DNA of 64,000 bases from Erpobdella octoculata (GCA_963978895.1 OZ022241.1:2969496-3033495); one strand, 5' to 3'; shown: positions 47,621 through 59,240, numbered from the stretch's first letter. Translations and numbers: made by a program. The notes: generated by a model not told the origin, from the sequence alone.

Positions 47621-48639
47621 GGAGCAAGTAAATGTATAACTAGCCAGTCATAAATAATCTTGTAATGAAAACAAGGAAAATAAAAAATAGTTGTTATTCC
47701 TCAAAATGATATCCTCAAAGTTGAAAAACCATAGAAAATAGGCAATCAATATCAATGAAAAAAATCAAGAAAAGACAGTATCTTTATTTTTATTACTGAT
47801 GACTTTGAGTATTCAAATATGACAGACAGTCCGCTGTAATTTACACATGACAAAAACCAATTGTTACGCATAAATAAATAAAAAATTGATAATAGTTAAA
47901 TGAAAACATGGAATTAAGATGGTTCATGAAATGCAGCCTAAGTTTTTGAAAGCTATTGTATTATGAAGCCATTGTTATTAAGAGTGGGTGTTCTGAGCGA
48001 AAGTTGTTAGTTGTGACCAGGCATGCGGAGGTTATGGTGGTTATTACGTTTATAAGAAAGCAGTTTCAGCAAAAGTTGGCTTGGAACTGGGGTCGATGAG
48101 GCGTAATAGCTTGTCATCAATCTTGGCACATATGTCTTCAAAGGTAGGCGCTGAGGTATGCTGATATATAATGTTTTAGTTGATATTATTTGGCCCTTAG
48201 AATAAAAATAGTATAATTTGTCTATTAACATTTTTGTGTTTGTTGGGAAAACGACCGTCTCTTTTTTTTAAAGCATTTCGAAATTGGCGCACCAGTTGTA
48301 CAAGCTCTAGCTTTATTATTGGAAACAGTAACCTAATACTGCATTGTTTAAAGGCTCTGTGCAACGTTTCAAACTTTCAAGTAATTTGCCAGTTTAGTAA
48401 GTGAAGCAACAGTATGTTTTGAAATGAGTTCCATTGCTGAAAGCAGCATCGGTAGCTTTTATCAAAATGCCAGTCCCAAGCTTAACGGCTATAGATAACT
48501 CAGCTTCTTCCTGTCCGGTCGATATTGCTGACATCCCAAACAGTTATTTTTGTTTGTGTTTTTACTGTTGACGATAGAGTTCGATCTGGCTTGGATGTTT
48601 GAACCGACAAATACTTTGAGAACACATCGATAACTGCAG
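47621..48639. other. Unassigned AT-rich DNA upstream of the hAT remnant
   Basis: No conserved frame found. It may contain decayed upstream parts of the hAT transposase whose C-terminus lies at 48640-48838. Confidence 0.35.
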
Positions 48640-48838
48640 TGAACAAAATTATAAGTGATGAAATCGGCTGGTGGATACGCGAATCAATTTATGGCCTTAA
48701 CTAGCTGTGTTGGCTAGACATTTGCTGGTTATTTCTACATCAAGTGCTAATAGCGAAAGAGTGTTCAGTGCTGATGAATCCAATATCCCTCCTCTCCGTA
48801 CATTTCCTGACCCAGAAACTGTTGACAGAATTTTTTGA
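48640..48838 (+). pseudogene. hAT transposase C-terminal (dimerisation) domain remnant
   Basis: Reads WWIRESIYGLN, then after a small frameshift LAVLARHLLVISTSSANSER, VFSADESN, and FPDPETVDRIF before TGA at 48836. The W..W / LA..hL.i..tS..sERvFS pattern is the signature of the hAT C-terminal dimerisation domain. The catalytic upstream region is not recognisable. It shows that autonomous hAT elements once resided here, which could have mobilised the MITEs. Confidence 0.75.
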
Positions 48839-49602
48839 TTCTTAATTCAAACTTTTAACTTTATATTGTTTTATTGTTTTTAGCAAATTAAAAACATGAA
48901 ACATTTATGTCATTATATAATGCAAAGAAGGGCTTATCATTCCTTTTTGTGATAAGCTTATAGATTATAAAAAAAAAACATGCCCGGCTTGGCTTGAACT
49001 TTCTGCTTGTAAAAAAAGGCAGACTGAGCGACAGGCGGATCAGACCTGAAAAAAGGACTTTAGCCCAATACAGTAAAAAGCTTTTCGATGCCTCTAATAT
49101 CTCTAACCATTAAGAAATTATCACTGATAGTCTGATAGTAAAACTTCAAATAAAATTATTCTTATATAATTATAACTGATTCAAAATGGGAAACAAAAAA
49201 CATTTGTCTGAATAAATAATTTTAAAAATGTCCTTCAAACGTTTTTGTTTGCTGATTCAATTCGAAAATTTTTCAGATATTTTTTCACGTATTTACCATT
49301 ATTGCTTACTTGTTTTCCTTAGAAACAATTTGCCCATTTTAAACACAGTTGAAAATTTTCATTATTTCTTTAAAACAATTTATGAAAACGAATCAGATAA
49401 TTTTCCGATATTTTTATTTCGTTTACAACGGTTTTTGTTGTTGTTGAGGAGAGTTTTATATATATGTACTTCCAACGATAAATCCGATCAGAAAAAATTC
49501 ATTAATAATCTCTTCGTCAATTGTTTCAGTAAAAATAACTCTTTAGTAATTTTCAAATTATTTCTATTTGGTGTTGATATTAATTTTAGTAAACTAATTT
49601 GA
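48839..49602. other. 5' flank of channel gene E
   Basis: AT-rich. A 124-codon frame (49228-49602) rich in Phe, Leu, Asn and Ile ends with TGA directly before the gene E start codon. I regard it as chance or UTR. TTTTATATATATGTAC at 49451-49466 is a TATA-like stretch about 140 bp before the start. Confidence 0.35.
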
Positions 49603-51180
49603 ATGAATCGCATCAAGGAAGAACTGCACAAATTTGTGGAGAGTGTTTCTGTACGCGGTCTATCGAAGATCCTCAAATCCCAAAAAACCTCATTCAAGAT
49701 AATGTGGTTCTGTGCTGTCATCAGCTGTACTGTAATGTTACTTTGGCAACTGGTACGTTTGTTTTTAAATTATCAATCATATCCTTTTAAAACTTCGCAG
49801 GGGGAATCTTCAGCTCCCAACGTATTTCCTTCGATCACCTTATGCAATTTGCAGGCAAATTCTATAGAGATTGATTTTGACAAATACTTAACCAAAGAAG
49901 AGTATGCTAAGAAAATTTTAAATCTTAGTAATTTATCGAACGGAACCTTCAGTTACAATGAACATTTATCACTAGAAGTCTCCGAACTGAATACGCTTAT
50001 AGAACTTATCGCAGACGATTACTCCATCTCACTTCCTAAAATTACCGAAAAATTAAACAACACATTTCCATTCTTGGTAGATTATGCTTTAAAATATGAA
50101 GATTTCACTGTAAAAGATCAAAACTGCAAGTTGGACATAGAAACTCTTTATGACCCGATATTATACAACTGCCTCAATTTTAAAGTGTCAAAAAATTGTA
50201 AAAATCCAGTAAAAGCTATCGTCATGATTATTCACACAAATTCTTTAGATGATTCACAAAGTCGTTACAATTTCCATTATAGCAATTTGGCTAACGAGGG
50301 AGTTCTTGTATTTATGGCACCTGTAGATGGAATTACAGACACTTCGAATTTATTTGCTCTTGGAGCTGGAACCAATTCGTTTGTAGATATGACAATGAAA
50401 GTAAAAACAGTTTTAGGCCAACCTTACATTTCAGAAAGTTGCGAAAGCCGAGAGTTGCTAAACGATGGTACAGGAATACGTTACAGTGTCACTTCATGTG
50501 CGCAACAGTGCACTCAGGTAAAACTGTTTGAGAAATGTGGATGCGTTAGCTCTTTCTATCCCTATGTTTTCATCATACCTTCCATGATAAATGAAACAGT
50601 TTGTGGCAACACAACGCTGACGTTCAGAAGACAGAATCTGAACAGGGAAACTGAAATAAACAGGACTGTGAAAGCAATTAAAGAACTGATTTGTTTAAAA
50701 TTTAACCAGTTCGAAATTATTGAATCGTGCTTGAAAACTTGCAGAAAACCATGCGTGGAAATCCGGTACGAAAGAACTCTTCGCGCCCTTAACTTTTGGC
50801 CTCACGTTTCTCAACAAAAAGATTTCTTCGACCAGTTTATTAGACCAAATTTGATCCAAGGAAGCAGATTTTATGACTATTTTAAAGATTACATTTCTAT
50901 GATCGACAAATACAAAAACGGGAGCATAACCTCTGCAGATTTAAGCAACTACTTCAGAACGACTTCAAAAATTCCCTCAAATTTCTTACAGGCATCTTTT
51001 GTTTTTACAAGCGACAAGCCGTTGTCAGTCACAGATTCTCCAGTTTACACGTGGGATTCTATGCTTGGGACGGTTGGAGGAAGTCTCAGTTTGTGGTTGG
51101 GAGTTACGTTTATGACTTTTGTCGAATTATTAGAATTATTATTGTTTATATTTGGAGCGATTAAAAATTATATTTTTTAA
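49603..51180 (+). CDS. DEG/ENaC sodium channel subunit E, intact, opposite orientation
   Basis: 525 codons, one frame, no introns. N-terminus with VSVRGLSKIL (Arg-Gly at 18-19), first helix about 34-57, FPSITLCN near 75, ectodomain with CAQQCTQVKLFEKCGCV, CLKTCRKPCVEIRY and glycosylation sites, second helix with GTVGGSLSLWLGVTFMTFVE (Gly-Val-Thr at 500-502). It is more diverged from A, B, C and F than those are from each other, sharing with G features such as the GTNSFVDM/GTNLYVDM block and GTG in the DDGTG region. It is the only member on the plus strand, so an inversion or inverted duplication occurred. Likely a trimeric plasma-membrane cation channel subunit. Confidence 0.92.
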   Translation: MNRIKEELHKFVESVSVRGLSKILKSQKTSFKIMWFCAVISCTVMLLWQLVRLFLNYQSYPFKTSQGESSAPNVFPSITLCNLQANSIEIDFDKYLTKEEYAKKILNLSNLSNGTFSYNEHLSLEVSELNTLIELIADDYSISLPKITEKLNNTFPFLVDYALKYEDFTVKDQNCKLDIETLYDPILYNCLNFKVSKNCKNPVKAIVMIIHTNSLDDSQSRYNFHYSNLANEGVLVFMAPVDGITDTSNLFALGAGTNSFVDMTMKVKTVLGQPYISESCESRELLNDGTGIRYSVTSCAQQCTQVKLFEKCGCVSSFYPYVFIIPSMINETVCGNTTLTFRRQNLNRETEINRTVKAIKELICLKFNQFEIIESCLKTCRKPCVEIRYERTLRALNFWPHVSQQKDFFDQFIRPNLIQGSRFYDYFKDYISMIDKYKNGSITSADLSNYFRTTSKIPSNFLQASFVFTSDKPLSVTDSPVYTWDSMLGTVGGSLSLWLGVTFMTFVELLELLLFIFGAIKNYIF

Positions 51181-51344
51181 ACTTTTAAATGCATAATTTT
51201 TAAAATCGTTTCCAGCGTTGAAACATCAAGCTTGATTTTATGGAGTAATTTCGACGGCTCTAATTTTGGATTGCAGAAATATTTTTGAATTACTATGAAC
51301 TTAACTAAAATTAATTAAATTTAGATGGTTATATTATGTTAAAA

Positions 51345-51600
51345 CGCACAAAACCCTGAGACAATTTTTACAGTTTTATTTAGATTACAATCTCTGTTTT
51401 TGTGTGTGTCTGTACGCAAATCTTGCAAGTAAAATTCAACCAGTTTTTTGACTAGCTTTGAAGTTGAAATTTTCAGCATAGCTTTACATTGGGTGACAAT
51501 ACATGATTCAATTAAAAAACTCAATTTGAACAACTTTTGTATTTTCTAAATCAAATGCATTTTAAATCAAAGTTGAAAACTCGTTTTTCCTTTACTTGTT
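51345..51600 (-). repeat. Dispersed SINE/LINE-tail-like repeat (inverted)
   Basis: Reverse complement of the family at 27040 and 45005: TTTATTTAGATTACAATCTC, GTACGCAAATCTTGCAAG and TTTTTTGACTAGC words in the expected order. Confidence 0.65.
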
Positions 51601-51649
51601 TACATTTAAATACAAAAAATAAAATTTATGTTTTACTCAAGATTTATTT

Positions 51650-52580
51650 TTAAATCCTTCATATTAACTTCACTGTGTTTGCCTGCTTGCTTGTTTGTTC
51701 ACTTGCTTGAGCCATACGTTGAAACCCTTTGACGTTATAAAATACTAAAATTTGGTGTATACAATTGTCGTCAGTGACAAAGCATTTTTTCAGAATTTCA
51801 GATTTTATAAATAAAATTAATTTAAATTTATACAAATCTCAGAAATTACAAACTTAAAGAAAGCAAGATTTAACAATTTAATTCTGAAACTTTTAATAAA
51901 ATTTTTGTTTTTTCCATATCAACAGAAAGGTTTCTTATATTTTCATTGTCACATTTTTCACATAGCCATTCTTTAAAAAATTGTAGTTGATTTTTTCTAT
52001 TTTATAGACTTATCATCAAAAAATGATTTGAAAGAAATTAAAAGCTGCCAAATTAAAAAATATAAAAGATTTGTGATAAAAGAAGTTTTTAAGGTTCACT
52101 TGTTCTATTCAATTTGTTTGCTTGTTTGTACGATTGTTTGCTTGAGCCATGCGCTGAAACACATTGACGTTTAAAAAAACATACTTTCCATCATTATATC
52201 AAGCTAAATATTGTATGCATTGGATTATCGTCAACGACAATGCACTCTATTTAATTTTCAGGTTAAACAAAATTTAATAATAGATATTTAATTTTCAGGT
52301 TAAACAAAATTTAATAATAGATATTTAATTTTCAGGTTAAACAAAATTTAATAATAGATAAAGTGAATTTTTTTAAAGTGAAGACATTATAAATTTTCTT
52401 CAAAAAAATAAACTTTTGTTTTTCATAATAATTTATATAAATTTCATATTTCAGACTTACTATTATAAAAATGATTTGCGAAAAAAGAAAAACTGCTTAA
52501 ATTCAAAATATAAAAGATCTGTTTATTTGTTCACGGATTATTAGTTTAAAACCATAATTTAAAAATAATTTAATAATTAT
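51650..52580. repeat. Dispersed CTTGCTTG-containing repeats and a 37-bp tandem repeat
   Basis: CTTGCTTGTTTG-type words with GCCATGCGCTGAAAC (51690-51720 and 52120-52165) and GAAATTAAAAGCTGCCAAA-like words relate this stretch to chitin synthase introns 2 and 14. At 52251-52361 a 37-bp unit (ATTTAATTTTCAGGTTAAAC and 17 more) is repeated three times perfectly. No gene seen. Confidence 0.5.
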
Positions 52581-53250
52581 TCCATAGCTCATGCCTCTTC
52601 TTGCAAATTTCTGGGAGTAGTGAATGATGAGCATTTAACATGGTCACTTCATATAACTAATATTAAAAATAAAATATTAACAAATATTGGTATAATATCT
52701 AGAATAAGGCATTTTGTTGAAACCAAAACTGCTTTGATGCTCTACCATTCAATGGTATATTCATTTCTAACATATGGTAACATTGTATGGGCTTCAAACT
52801 ATCCTTCACGTCTTATTGGTTTCACAAGAACTCAAAAATGTGCCATTCGTATGATGTTTCATCTTCCTCCAAGCACATCAACAAAGGCAAAATTTATTGA
52901 ACATAATCTATTAAACGTTAATCAAATAAACTTATTTTTAACTGGTGAATTTATGTTTAAATACTCCAATGCTTTACTTCCTTCTCTTCTACTATTTATT
53001 TATTCACTTTTCATTTTTTATTATTATTTCTCTGTGTTTTTATTTGATCGTTTCTTTTTTACATTTTTTGTAATTTGGTTTTTTTATTTGATTGTTTTTT
53101 TTAACAATGTTATTATCTAAATGTTTAGGGTGATCCTCGAGTGAGACAACTTTCCCTTTGGATTCTTTCCTTTTGGACTTGTCTAACTCTTATTTGATAT
53201 TACTCAAATGTTGAACCTTTTTTATGTGCAAATAAAATTGATTGATAAAA
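52581..53250 (+). mobile_element. 5'-truncated LINE, reverse transcriptase C-terminal end
   Basis: The frame from about 52584 reads CKFLGVVNDEHLTWSLHI, IRHFVETKTALMLYHSMVYS, YGNIVWASNYPSR and QKCAIRMMFHLPPSTSTK, the thumb and connection region after the catalytic core of jockey/CR1-like reverse transcriptases. The frame stays open to 53120 but loses similarity after about 52975. The 3' part ends AAATAAAATTGATTGAT near 53240. Only the last roughly 700 bp were inserted, which is typical of LINEs. It belongs to a family different from the LINE at 2950-6990. Confidence 0.75.
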
Positions 53251-54629
53251 TAATGATGTCAGGCGCTACCTTAACTTCATATACATTTTGAACTACAAAT
53301 CTATTTCTTTTTTGTGTTTTCCGGATTGTAAAAGTTGCTCAAGATGAAGTATATTTCGATAGTCCAGCGGAAACATCTTTCGTATTAGCTGAGCAAAAAT
53401 GTGTTCATTGAAATAAAAACTATTTTTTGTAGAAACTTGGACTTTTATAAATAATTTGAGGAAATCAAAGATAAACAATTATTAAAGAACTTTTTCAAAA
53501 TTGAATAGATTTTCACCTATTATTGTTCTCATATTTTGTTTGCTCACGTACGTATTTTCTTCTTGCTACGTTTACCTGTTCAGGTAATGGCTCTGATGTT
53601 AATGTAGGAAAATTTTTTATAGCGTCTTCTTAAAGCGAGAGCTGTCATAGAAGCTTTGTGCAAAAAATGCATAAACAGCTATAGTTATATATACACTGGT
53701 GAAATACATTAAAATTATAAATCCAATAATATTAAAAAAAACATTTTGTCTTTTTATAAAGTTGAAATTAAACTAAACTATTGTGGAAATAATCAGTTTG
53801 TAGGTCTTCTGATAATTTTGCGCTAGAGTTGCTAGAGCATCCCAAAGCAGTGGCATTAGCGTAAAATGGTAGGGGCATTAATTTTCAGGAGTAGAAAAAA
53901 ATAATTTTTTTTATGTGGGGAAAATTTCAACCTTTTCTTGATCATCAACTTTTGTGGTAAAAAAGCTTAATATGTTTAATTTTCTGGCCAAGCTCATCAA
54001 ATTAATTCGATAATTTATTTCCATCTTTCATTGATTTTTTGGGGAAAAAAACTTGATTAGATGTAATCCCTTTTTTCAAGTCATCAATCGTTTTTTTAAA
54101 CTTCACTTTTAAGCCTTAAATTATTTTAAGATACAAGCTACTTTAGAAAAAAAACCGAAACGTTTTTGAATATAAAAACAGCTTGCCAATTTTATCTTAA
54201 GCCAAAAGAGAGAGGCAAAAAAAAACTCTACCAGCTCTGTCCGGCTATTGCACAGTAGTTGACAAGTTGGAATGAGTCGGGTCATGTGCTCACGTAAGCC
54301 AGGTGCTTTCGTCGATTTCTCAGTGGGTCGGATCGGTATTGCACTACAGATAAACACGACACAGCGCGCGTTATCATACATATCGTCAAAATTTTCTTCT
54401 CAGACAGATACAGACGTTAATAACATAATCGTTTAAAAAAAATTTAAAACAAAACATTGGTAAATAAAGATTATAGAGTTTATTGCCCTTGTTTCCTAAT
54501 TACATTTCCTTCCTACAACTCACCGGTATCGAGCAGTTCTGGCGATTAGTTCAGATTTCATAGACAGTATTTTCAAGCTTATAACAGGCACCAAAGAAAA
54601 CCTGGAGAGGATCTCAGCACAACGTAGCC
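53251..54629. other. AT-rich intergenic DNA with a GC-richer island
   Basis: Mostly AT-rich. An island at 54225-54420 is clearly richer in GC and CpG than its surroundings, but no conserved frame or terminal repeat was found. No gene supported. Confidence 0.35.
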
Positions 54630-55118
54630 CAGGGCTGTGCCGGTATATCGGCATGCCGTATACCGGTATACCGGCCGGTTTTTGGCAATACCGGCAAATA
54701 CCGGTTCCGATGGTAAAAAAGATGTCGGTATTGAACAATCGCCATTCAGCACATCACGCGTAAAAGTCATAAAAGTTACAGATCTACAGCAGCAGTATGG
54801 GCAGTGCAATTTACCTGTATGCCCATTGTTCGCAAAATTTCAATCATTGACAACGGTTCTTAGCAGTAGCATAGCAATAACGGTCTAGCACCGTTTCCAT
54901 TTGTTAACTAAACTAGGACTAATTGTAGTTTAGTTTAGTTTAGTTTTATCGTCGGAGCTGGCAACCGACCGCGGACGATAACACTAACGCACTTTCAAAC
55001 ACTATTTCTAGTCATCTTCAGGCATTCGACATTATACCGTTACCGGTAATACCGGTTTTTGGCCCGGAAATACCGGTACCGGTACCGGCAGAAAAAAAAC
55101 CATACCGACACAACCCTC
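54630..55118. mobile_element. hAT-like element with CCGGTA repeats
   Basis: Left end AGGGCTGTGCCGGTAT and inverted right end AGGGTTGTGTCGGTAT, with subterminal ATACCGGTA words on both sides. The flanks GTAGCCCA and GTAGCTCT agree at six of eight in one alignment, so the exact target duplication is uncertain. The middle contains a TAGTTTAGTTTAGTTT run. No transposase. Confidence 0.6.
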
Positions 55119-55945
55119 AGTAGCTCTATTATTTAAAAAAATTACATTAGTGAAGCGCAGCCCCGAATATTACTTGATAACTCCACAAACTATAAACAGA
55201 TTAGTAATATTTTCAAACATAATTATATCTAATACTAGAGATACCCGTCAAAAATTACGGATTTTTGAAAATCCCATATATTATCTTTTTTTATCTTTGG
55301 GACTGACATTGTACAATTGCATAATAACTTTTATTACACGCCTGCGTGCACTAATTTTATCAACTGCTGACTGCTGACCACCTCGTCCGCAGCGTTATGC
55401 GAAATTGTTAGCATACATACATACCGACATAGGAAATTATGTATGTAGATATTACTACTAAATGATTTATTACATTTTACAGAAAAATACCTATAAACTT
55501 GTGTTTTGTGTTTATTCATTCTGTACCATTTAAATAGCAGTGTCATAAACAAATAAAACAGAATAATCTCTAAGACCTAGATGGACTCCGAGTGAGTTAA
55601 ATTCTAGAATTAGAAAATTGCTAGGCTTATGCTTTTGGATCAACTGCCTGTAAAATGATAAATTACTTGAATTCTTGCAAAGAAAGGGGGATTCCGGACC
55701 CTAGGACTCCCCCTTGTATCCGCGGTTTAAAGTTTTGAATAATTGATTTTCTCAAAACTGGAAAATAGCTTGATATTCGAATAGAACTTGCCCCGACGAT
55801 CACAAAAATTAGGTCTTTTTCGTTCTATCAAGCAAGCAAACAACCACGTGAAGTTGAGAAAAAATATTTAAAAGAGTGTTTTAGTTCGCGCCATAAAATC
55901 AAGTTTTGTGTTTTTAGACGGATGAAAGAAAATAAAATTGAAATA
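55119..55945. other. 3' flank of channel gene F
   Basis: AT-rich. At 55410-55445 CATACATACATACCGACAT, GGAAATTATGTATGTAG resembles the right edge of the intron 18 microsatellite (22930-22965), possibly a worn remnant of another duplication unit. Nothing else recognised. Confidence 0.35.
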
Positions 55946-57514
55946 TTAAAAAATAAAATCTTTAATAGATCCAATAATGCGTACAATTAATTCCAATACT
56001 TCGACAAAAGTCATAAACGTAACTCCCAACCACAAACTGAGACTTCCTCCAACCGTCCCAAGCATAGAATCCCACGTGTAAACTGGAGAATCTGTGACTG
56101 ACAACGGTTTGTCGCTCGGAAACAAAAATCTTACCTGTAAAAAATTTGAGGGAATTTTTGATGTCATTCTGAAGTACATATTTAATTCTGCCGATGTAAT
56201 GCTGCCGTTTTTGTATTTATCAATCATAGAAATGCAATCTTTGAAATAATTAAAAAATCTGCTTCCTTGAATCAAATTTGGTCTAATGAACTGGTCGAAG
56301 AAATCTTTATGTTGCGAAACTTGAGGCCAAAAGTTAAGGGCATGAACAGTTCTTTCGTACCGGATTTCCACGCATGGTTTTCTGCAAGTTGTTGAGCAAA
56401 AATTCCAAATTTTAAAATTATTATAATCTACACAATTCAGTTCTTTGATTGCTTTCACGGTCCTGTTTATTTCAGTTTCTCTATTCAGATCATGTTTTCT
56501 TAATGTCAGCGTTGTGTTCCCACAAATAGATTCATTTATTAAAGAAGGTATGATGAAAGCATAATAAAAGGTGGTTACGCAGTTACATTTTTTTAAATAC
56601 TCCACCTGAGTGCATTGCTGCATACAGGTAGCAAAATTGTAACGTGTACCATCGTCTAAAAATTCTTTGCTTTCGCAGTCTTCTGAAGTGTAAGGTTGGC
56701 CTAAAATTGTTTTTACTTTCATGGTCATTTCTACGTACGAGTTTGTTCCAGCTCCAAGAGTGAACCAATTAGAAGCGTCATATATTCCGTCTGGAGAAGC
56801 CAGGAACCCAATAGCTCCTTCACTAGCCAATCCACTGTAATTGAAATCAAAATGACTTTGCGAATCGTCCATGGATTTGATGTGAATTATCATGATAATG
56901 GCATTTACTTGGGTTTTACATGTTTTTGAAACTCTAAAGTTATAGCAGTTGTATAATAATGGGTCGTAGATAATGTCTCTGTCCAAGTGGCAACGTCTAT
57001 CCTGTACTGTGGAATCTTCGTATTCTAGAATGTAATCAATCAAAAATGGAATCGAGTTTTCTAGTTTTTTGTCATATTTAGGAAGTGAAAGGAAGTAATT
57101 GCCAGCGATAAGTTCTGTAAAAAAATTTATTTCAGACTGGTTGAGAGACAAATGTTCATTGTAATTGAAGTTTCCATCTAATGAGTTAGTAATATTTAAA
57201 ATATTTTCAGCAAACTCCTCTTTTGTTAAATATTTGTAGAAATCAACTTCTATAGATTTTGTCTGAAAATTGCATAAGGTGATTGAAGGAAATATGTTGG
57301 GAGCTGACAATTCTCCTTGAGAAGTTTTAAAAGGATATGATTGATAATTTAAAAACAAACGAACCAGTTGCCAAAGTAACATTACAGTGCAGCCGATAAC
57401 TGTACATGACCACAACATCTTAAATAAAATTTTTTTAGATTTGATGATTCTTGATACACCGCGTACAGATACGTTTTGCACAAATTTGTGCAGTTCTTCC
57501 TTGATGCGACTCAT
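55946..57514 (-). CDS. DEG/ENaC sodium channel subunit F, intact
   Basis: 522 codons, intronless. N-terminus MSRIKEELHKFVQ with VSVRGVSRI (Arg-Gly for His-Gly), first helix about 34-57, FPSITLCN, ectodomain motifs CMQQCTQVEYLKKCNCV and CSTTCRKPCVEIRYE, second helix with GTVGGSLSLWLGVTFMTFVE (Gly-Val-Thr at 497-499). Very close to A and C through the C-terminal two thirds, but its IN..FTELIAGNY region matches a piece in fragment D, showing exchange among paralogues. A TATA-like box lies about 150 bp upstream. Predicted plasma-membrane sodium channel subunit; gating stimulus unknown. Confidence 0.92.
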   Translation of the reverse strand: MSRIKEELHKFVQNVSVRGVSRIIKSKKILFKMLWSCTVIGCTVMLLWQLVRLFLNYQSYPFKTSQGELSAPNIFPSITLCNFQTKSIEVDFYKYLTKEEFAENILNITNSLDGNFNYNEHLSLNQSEINFFTELIAGNYFLSLPKYDKKLENSIPFLIDYILEYEDSTVQDRRCHLDRDIIYDPLLYNCYNFRVSKTCKTQVNAIIMIIHIKSMDDSQSHFDFNYSGLASEGAIGFLASPDGIYDASNWFTLGAGTNSYVEMTMKVKTILGQPYTSEDCESKEFLDDGTRYNFATCMQQCTQVEYLKKCNCVTTFYYAFIIPSLINESICGNTTLTLRKHDLNRETEINRTVKAIKELNCVDYNNFKIWNFCSTTCRKPCVEIRYERTVHALNFWPQVSQHKDFFDQFIRPNLIQGSRFFNYFKDCISMIDKYKNGSITSAELNMYFRMTSKIPSNFLQVRFLFPSDKPLSVTDSPVYTWDSMLGTVGGSLSLWLGVTFMTFVEVLELIVRIIGSIKDFIF

Positions 57515-58000
57515 TTAAATAGAAGATTTATATAATTATTATATTTAATGTTGAAAATTCAAATAAATTAATTTATCCAAAAATTACCACAGAGTTATTT
57601 TACTGAAAAAAAACGTAAAGATTTTTTACAAATTAGTTCTTTGCGGATTTGTCTTTTGAAAAGCATATATAACGCTTCATAATAAAAGCATTTGTTGTTA
57701 CCTAAACGATAAAACCCAAAACTTTTAAAAACTGTTTTTTAATTGTTTAACCTAATAATGCATCAAATTTTGATAAATCTGGTCTTTAAACAAGGTCTTT
57801 GATTAAGGTGGACCATTTGCTTATAAAAAACAGGTAAGTAATAAGGGTAAATACGTGATCAAATATCTAAAGGATTATTGAGTTGAAATGGCAAACAGAA
57901 GCGTGTGTTTGGTGGACAACATGAAATCGTTAAACCAGAGAATATTTTCTCTTTCTGAATTTTTTTGATTTTAATAAAAACAACAAAATAATTAAAATGT
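57515..58000 (-). promoter_or_regulatory. 5' flank of gene F with TATA-like box
   Basis: On the minus strand GTTATATATGCTTTTC at 57658-57673, about 150 bp before the start, conserved with the flank of gene D. Upstream, plus-strand CTTATAAAAAACAGGTAAGTA and AAGCGTGTGTTTGGTG are also shared. Proposed core promoter only from position and conservation. Confidence 0.4.
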
Positions 58001-58429
58001 AAAAATTGTAATTAATATCAAAATAACAACAATTATTGTTTTATTAAATTATATATCTTTCTTAGAATTAGTTTCAGTAACTAATCAAAGAATACTTGCC
58101 ACTTGGTTAGCTAGGCACGTGGTGTCTTATACGCTTTTTTTACGACGCTTCTGTTAGTTAACCTTTTTGTTTGTTTGTAAAAAGAGCTTGTAATCGATTT
58201 TTCGACCACTTTCCAATGATTTTTTACTTCAAACTCCACATAAACGTATTTTTCTAGATAATAACCGAATCCAGGGTCGTTATTTAGTTTGGTGTGGCAG
58301 GGCAGTCCCAATGACTTACCAAAAAGCATGTTATCAACTGATCCCATAGACAACTGATCCCATATCTGCATCATTTTATATTTCACTGTTTCTGCAATCA
58401 ATAAACTTGTAACAATGGCATACGTTTTG

Positions 58430-59240
58430 TCTGCTACGTTTCGTCTCCGCATACCTTTCGTCTCCTTACTATTCGTCCCTTGTTACTATTCGTCTCCTTA
58501 CTATTCGTCCCTTGTTACTATTCGTCCCTTGTTACTATTCGTCCCTTGTTACTATTCGTCCCTTGTTACTATTCGTCCCTTGTTACTATTCGTCCCTTGT
58601 TACTATTCGTCCCTTGTTACTATTCGTCCCTTGTTACTATTCGTCCCTTGTTACTATTCGTCCCTTGTTACTATTCGTCCCTTGTTACTATTCGTCCCTT
58701 GTTACTATTCGTCCCTTGTTACTATTCGTCCCTTGTTACTATTCGTCCCTTGTTACTATTCGTCCCTTGTTACTATTCGTCCCTTGTTACTATTCGTCCC
58801 TTGTTACTATTCGTCCCTTGTTACTATTCGTCCCTTGTTACTATTCGTCCCTTGTTACTATTCGTCCCTTGTTACTATTCGTCCCTTGTTACTATTCGTC
58901 CCTTGTTACTATTCGTCCCTTGTTACTATTCGTCCCTTGTTACTATTCGTCCCTTGTTACTATTCGTCCCTTGTTACTATTCGTCCCTTGTTACTATTCG
59001 TCCCTTGTTACTATTCGTCCCTTGTTACTATTCGTCCCTTGTTACTATTCGTCCCTTGTTACTATTCGTCCCTTGTTACTATTCGTCCCTTGTTACTATT
59101 CGTCCCTTGTTACTATTCGTCCCTTGTTACTATTCGTCCCTTGTTACTATTCGTTTCCTTACTATTCGTCTTCCTATGTTCGTCTTAAACGATTCGTCTA
59201 CGTACTATTCGTCCTCCTACGTTTCGTCTCACTCTTTTCT
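58430..59240. repeat. 17-bp minisatellite with degenerate edges
   Basis: The core 58495-59155 is about 38 nearly identical copies of TTACTATTCGTCCCTTG. The edges contain related but variable words (ACGTTTCGTCTCC, TACCTTTCGTCTCC, TACTATTCGTCCTCC). Because 17 is not a multiple of 3, all three frames share the same 17-residue peptide repeat; the three long plus-strand ORFs are artefacts. A sister locus in inverted orientation lies at 61050-61225. Confidence 0.95.

Noticed and set aside
54520..54888. Frames with PVYRYTGR-type repeats on both strands
   Set aside because: They come from the ATACCGGTA subterminal repeats of a hAT-like element.
58495..59155. CRISPR-like array
   Set aside because: Units are contiguous 17-mers with no spacers, and the DNA is animal.
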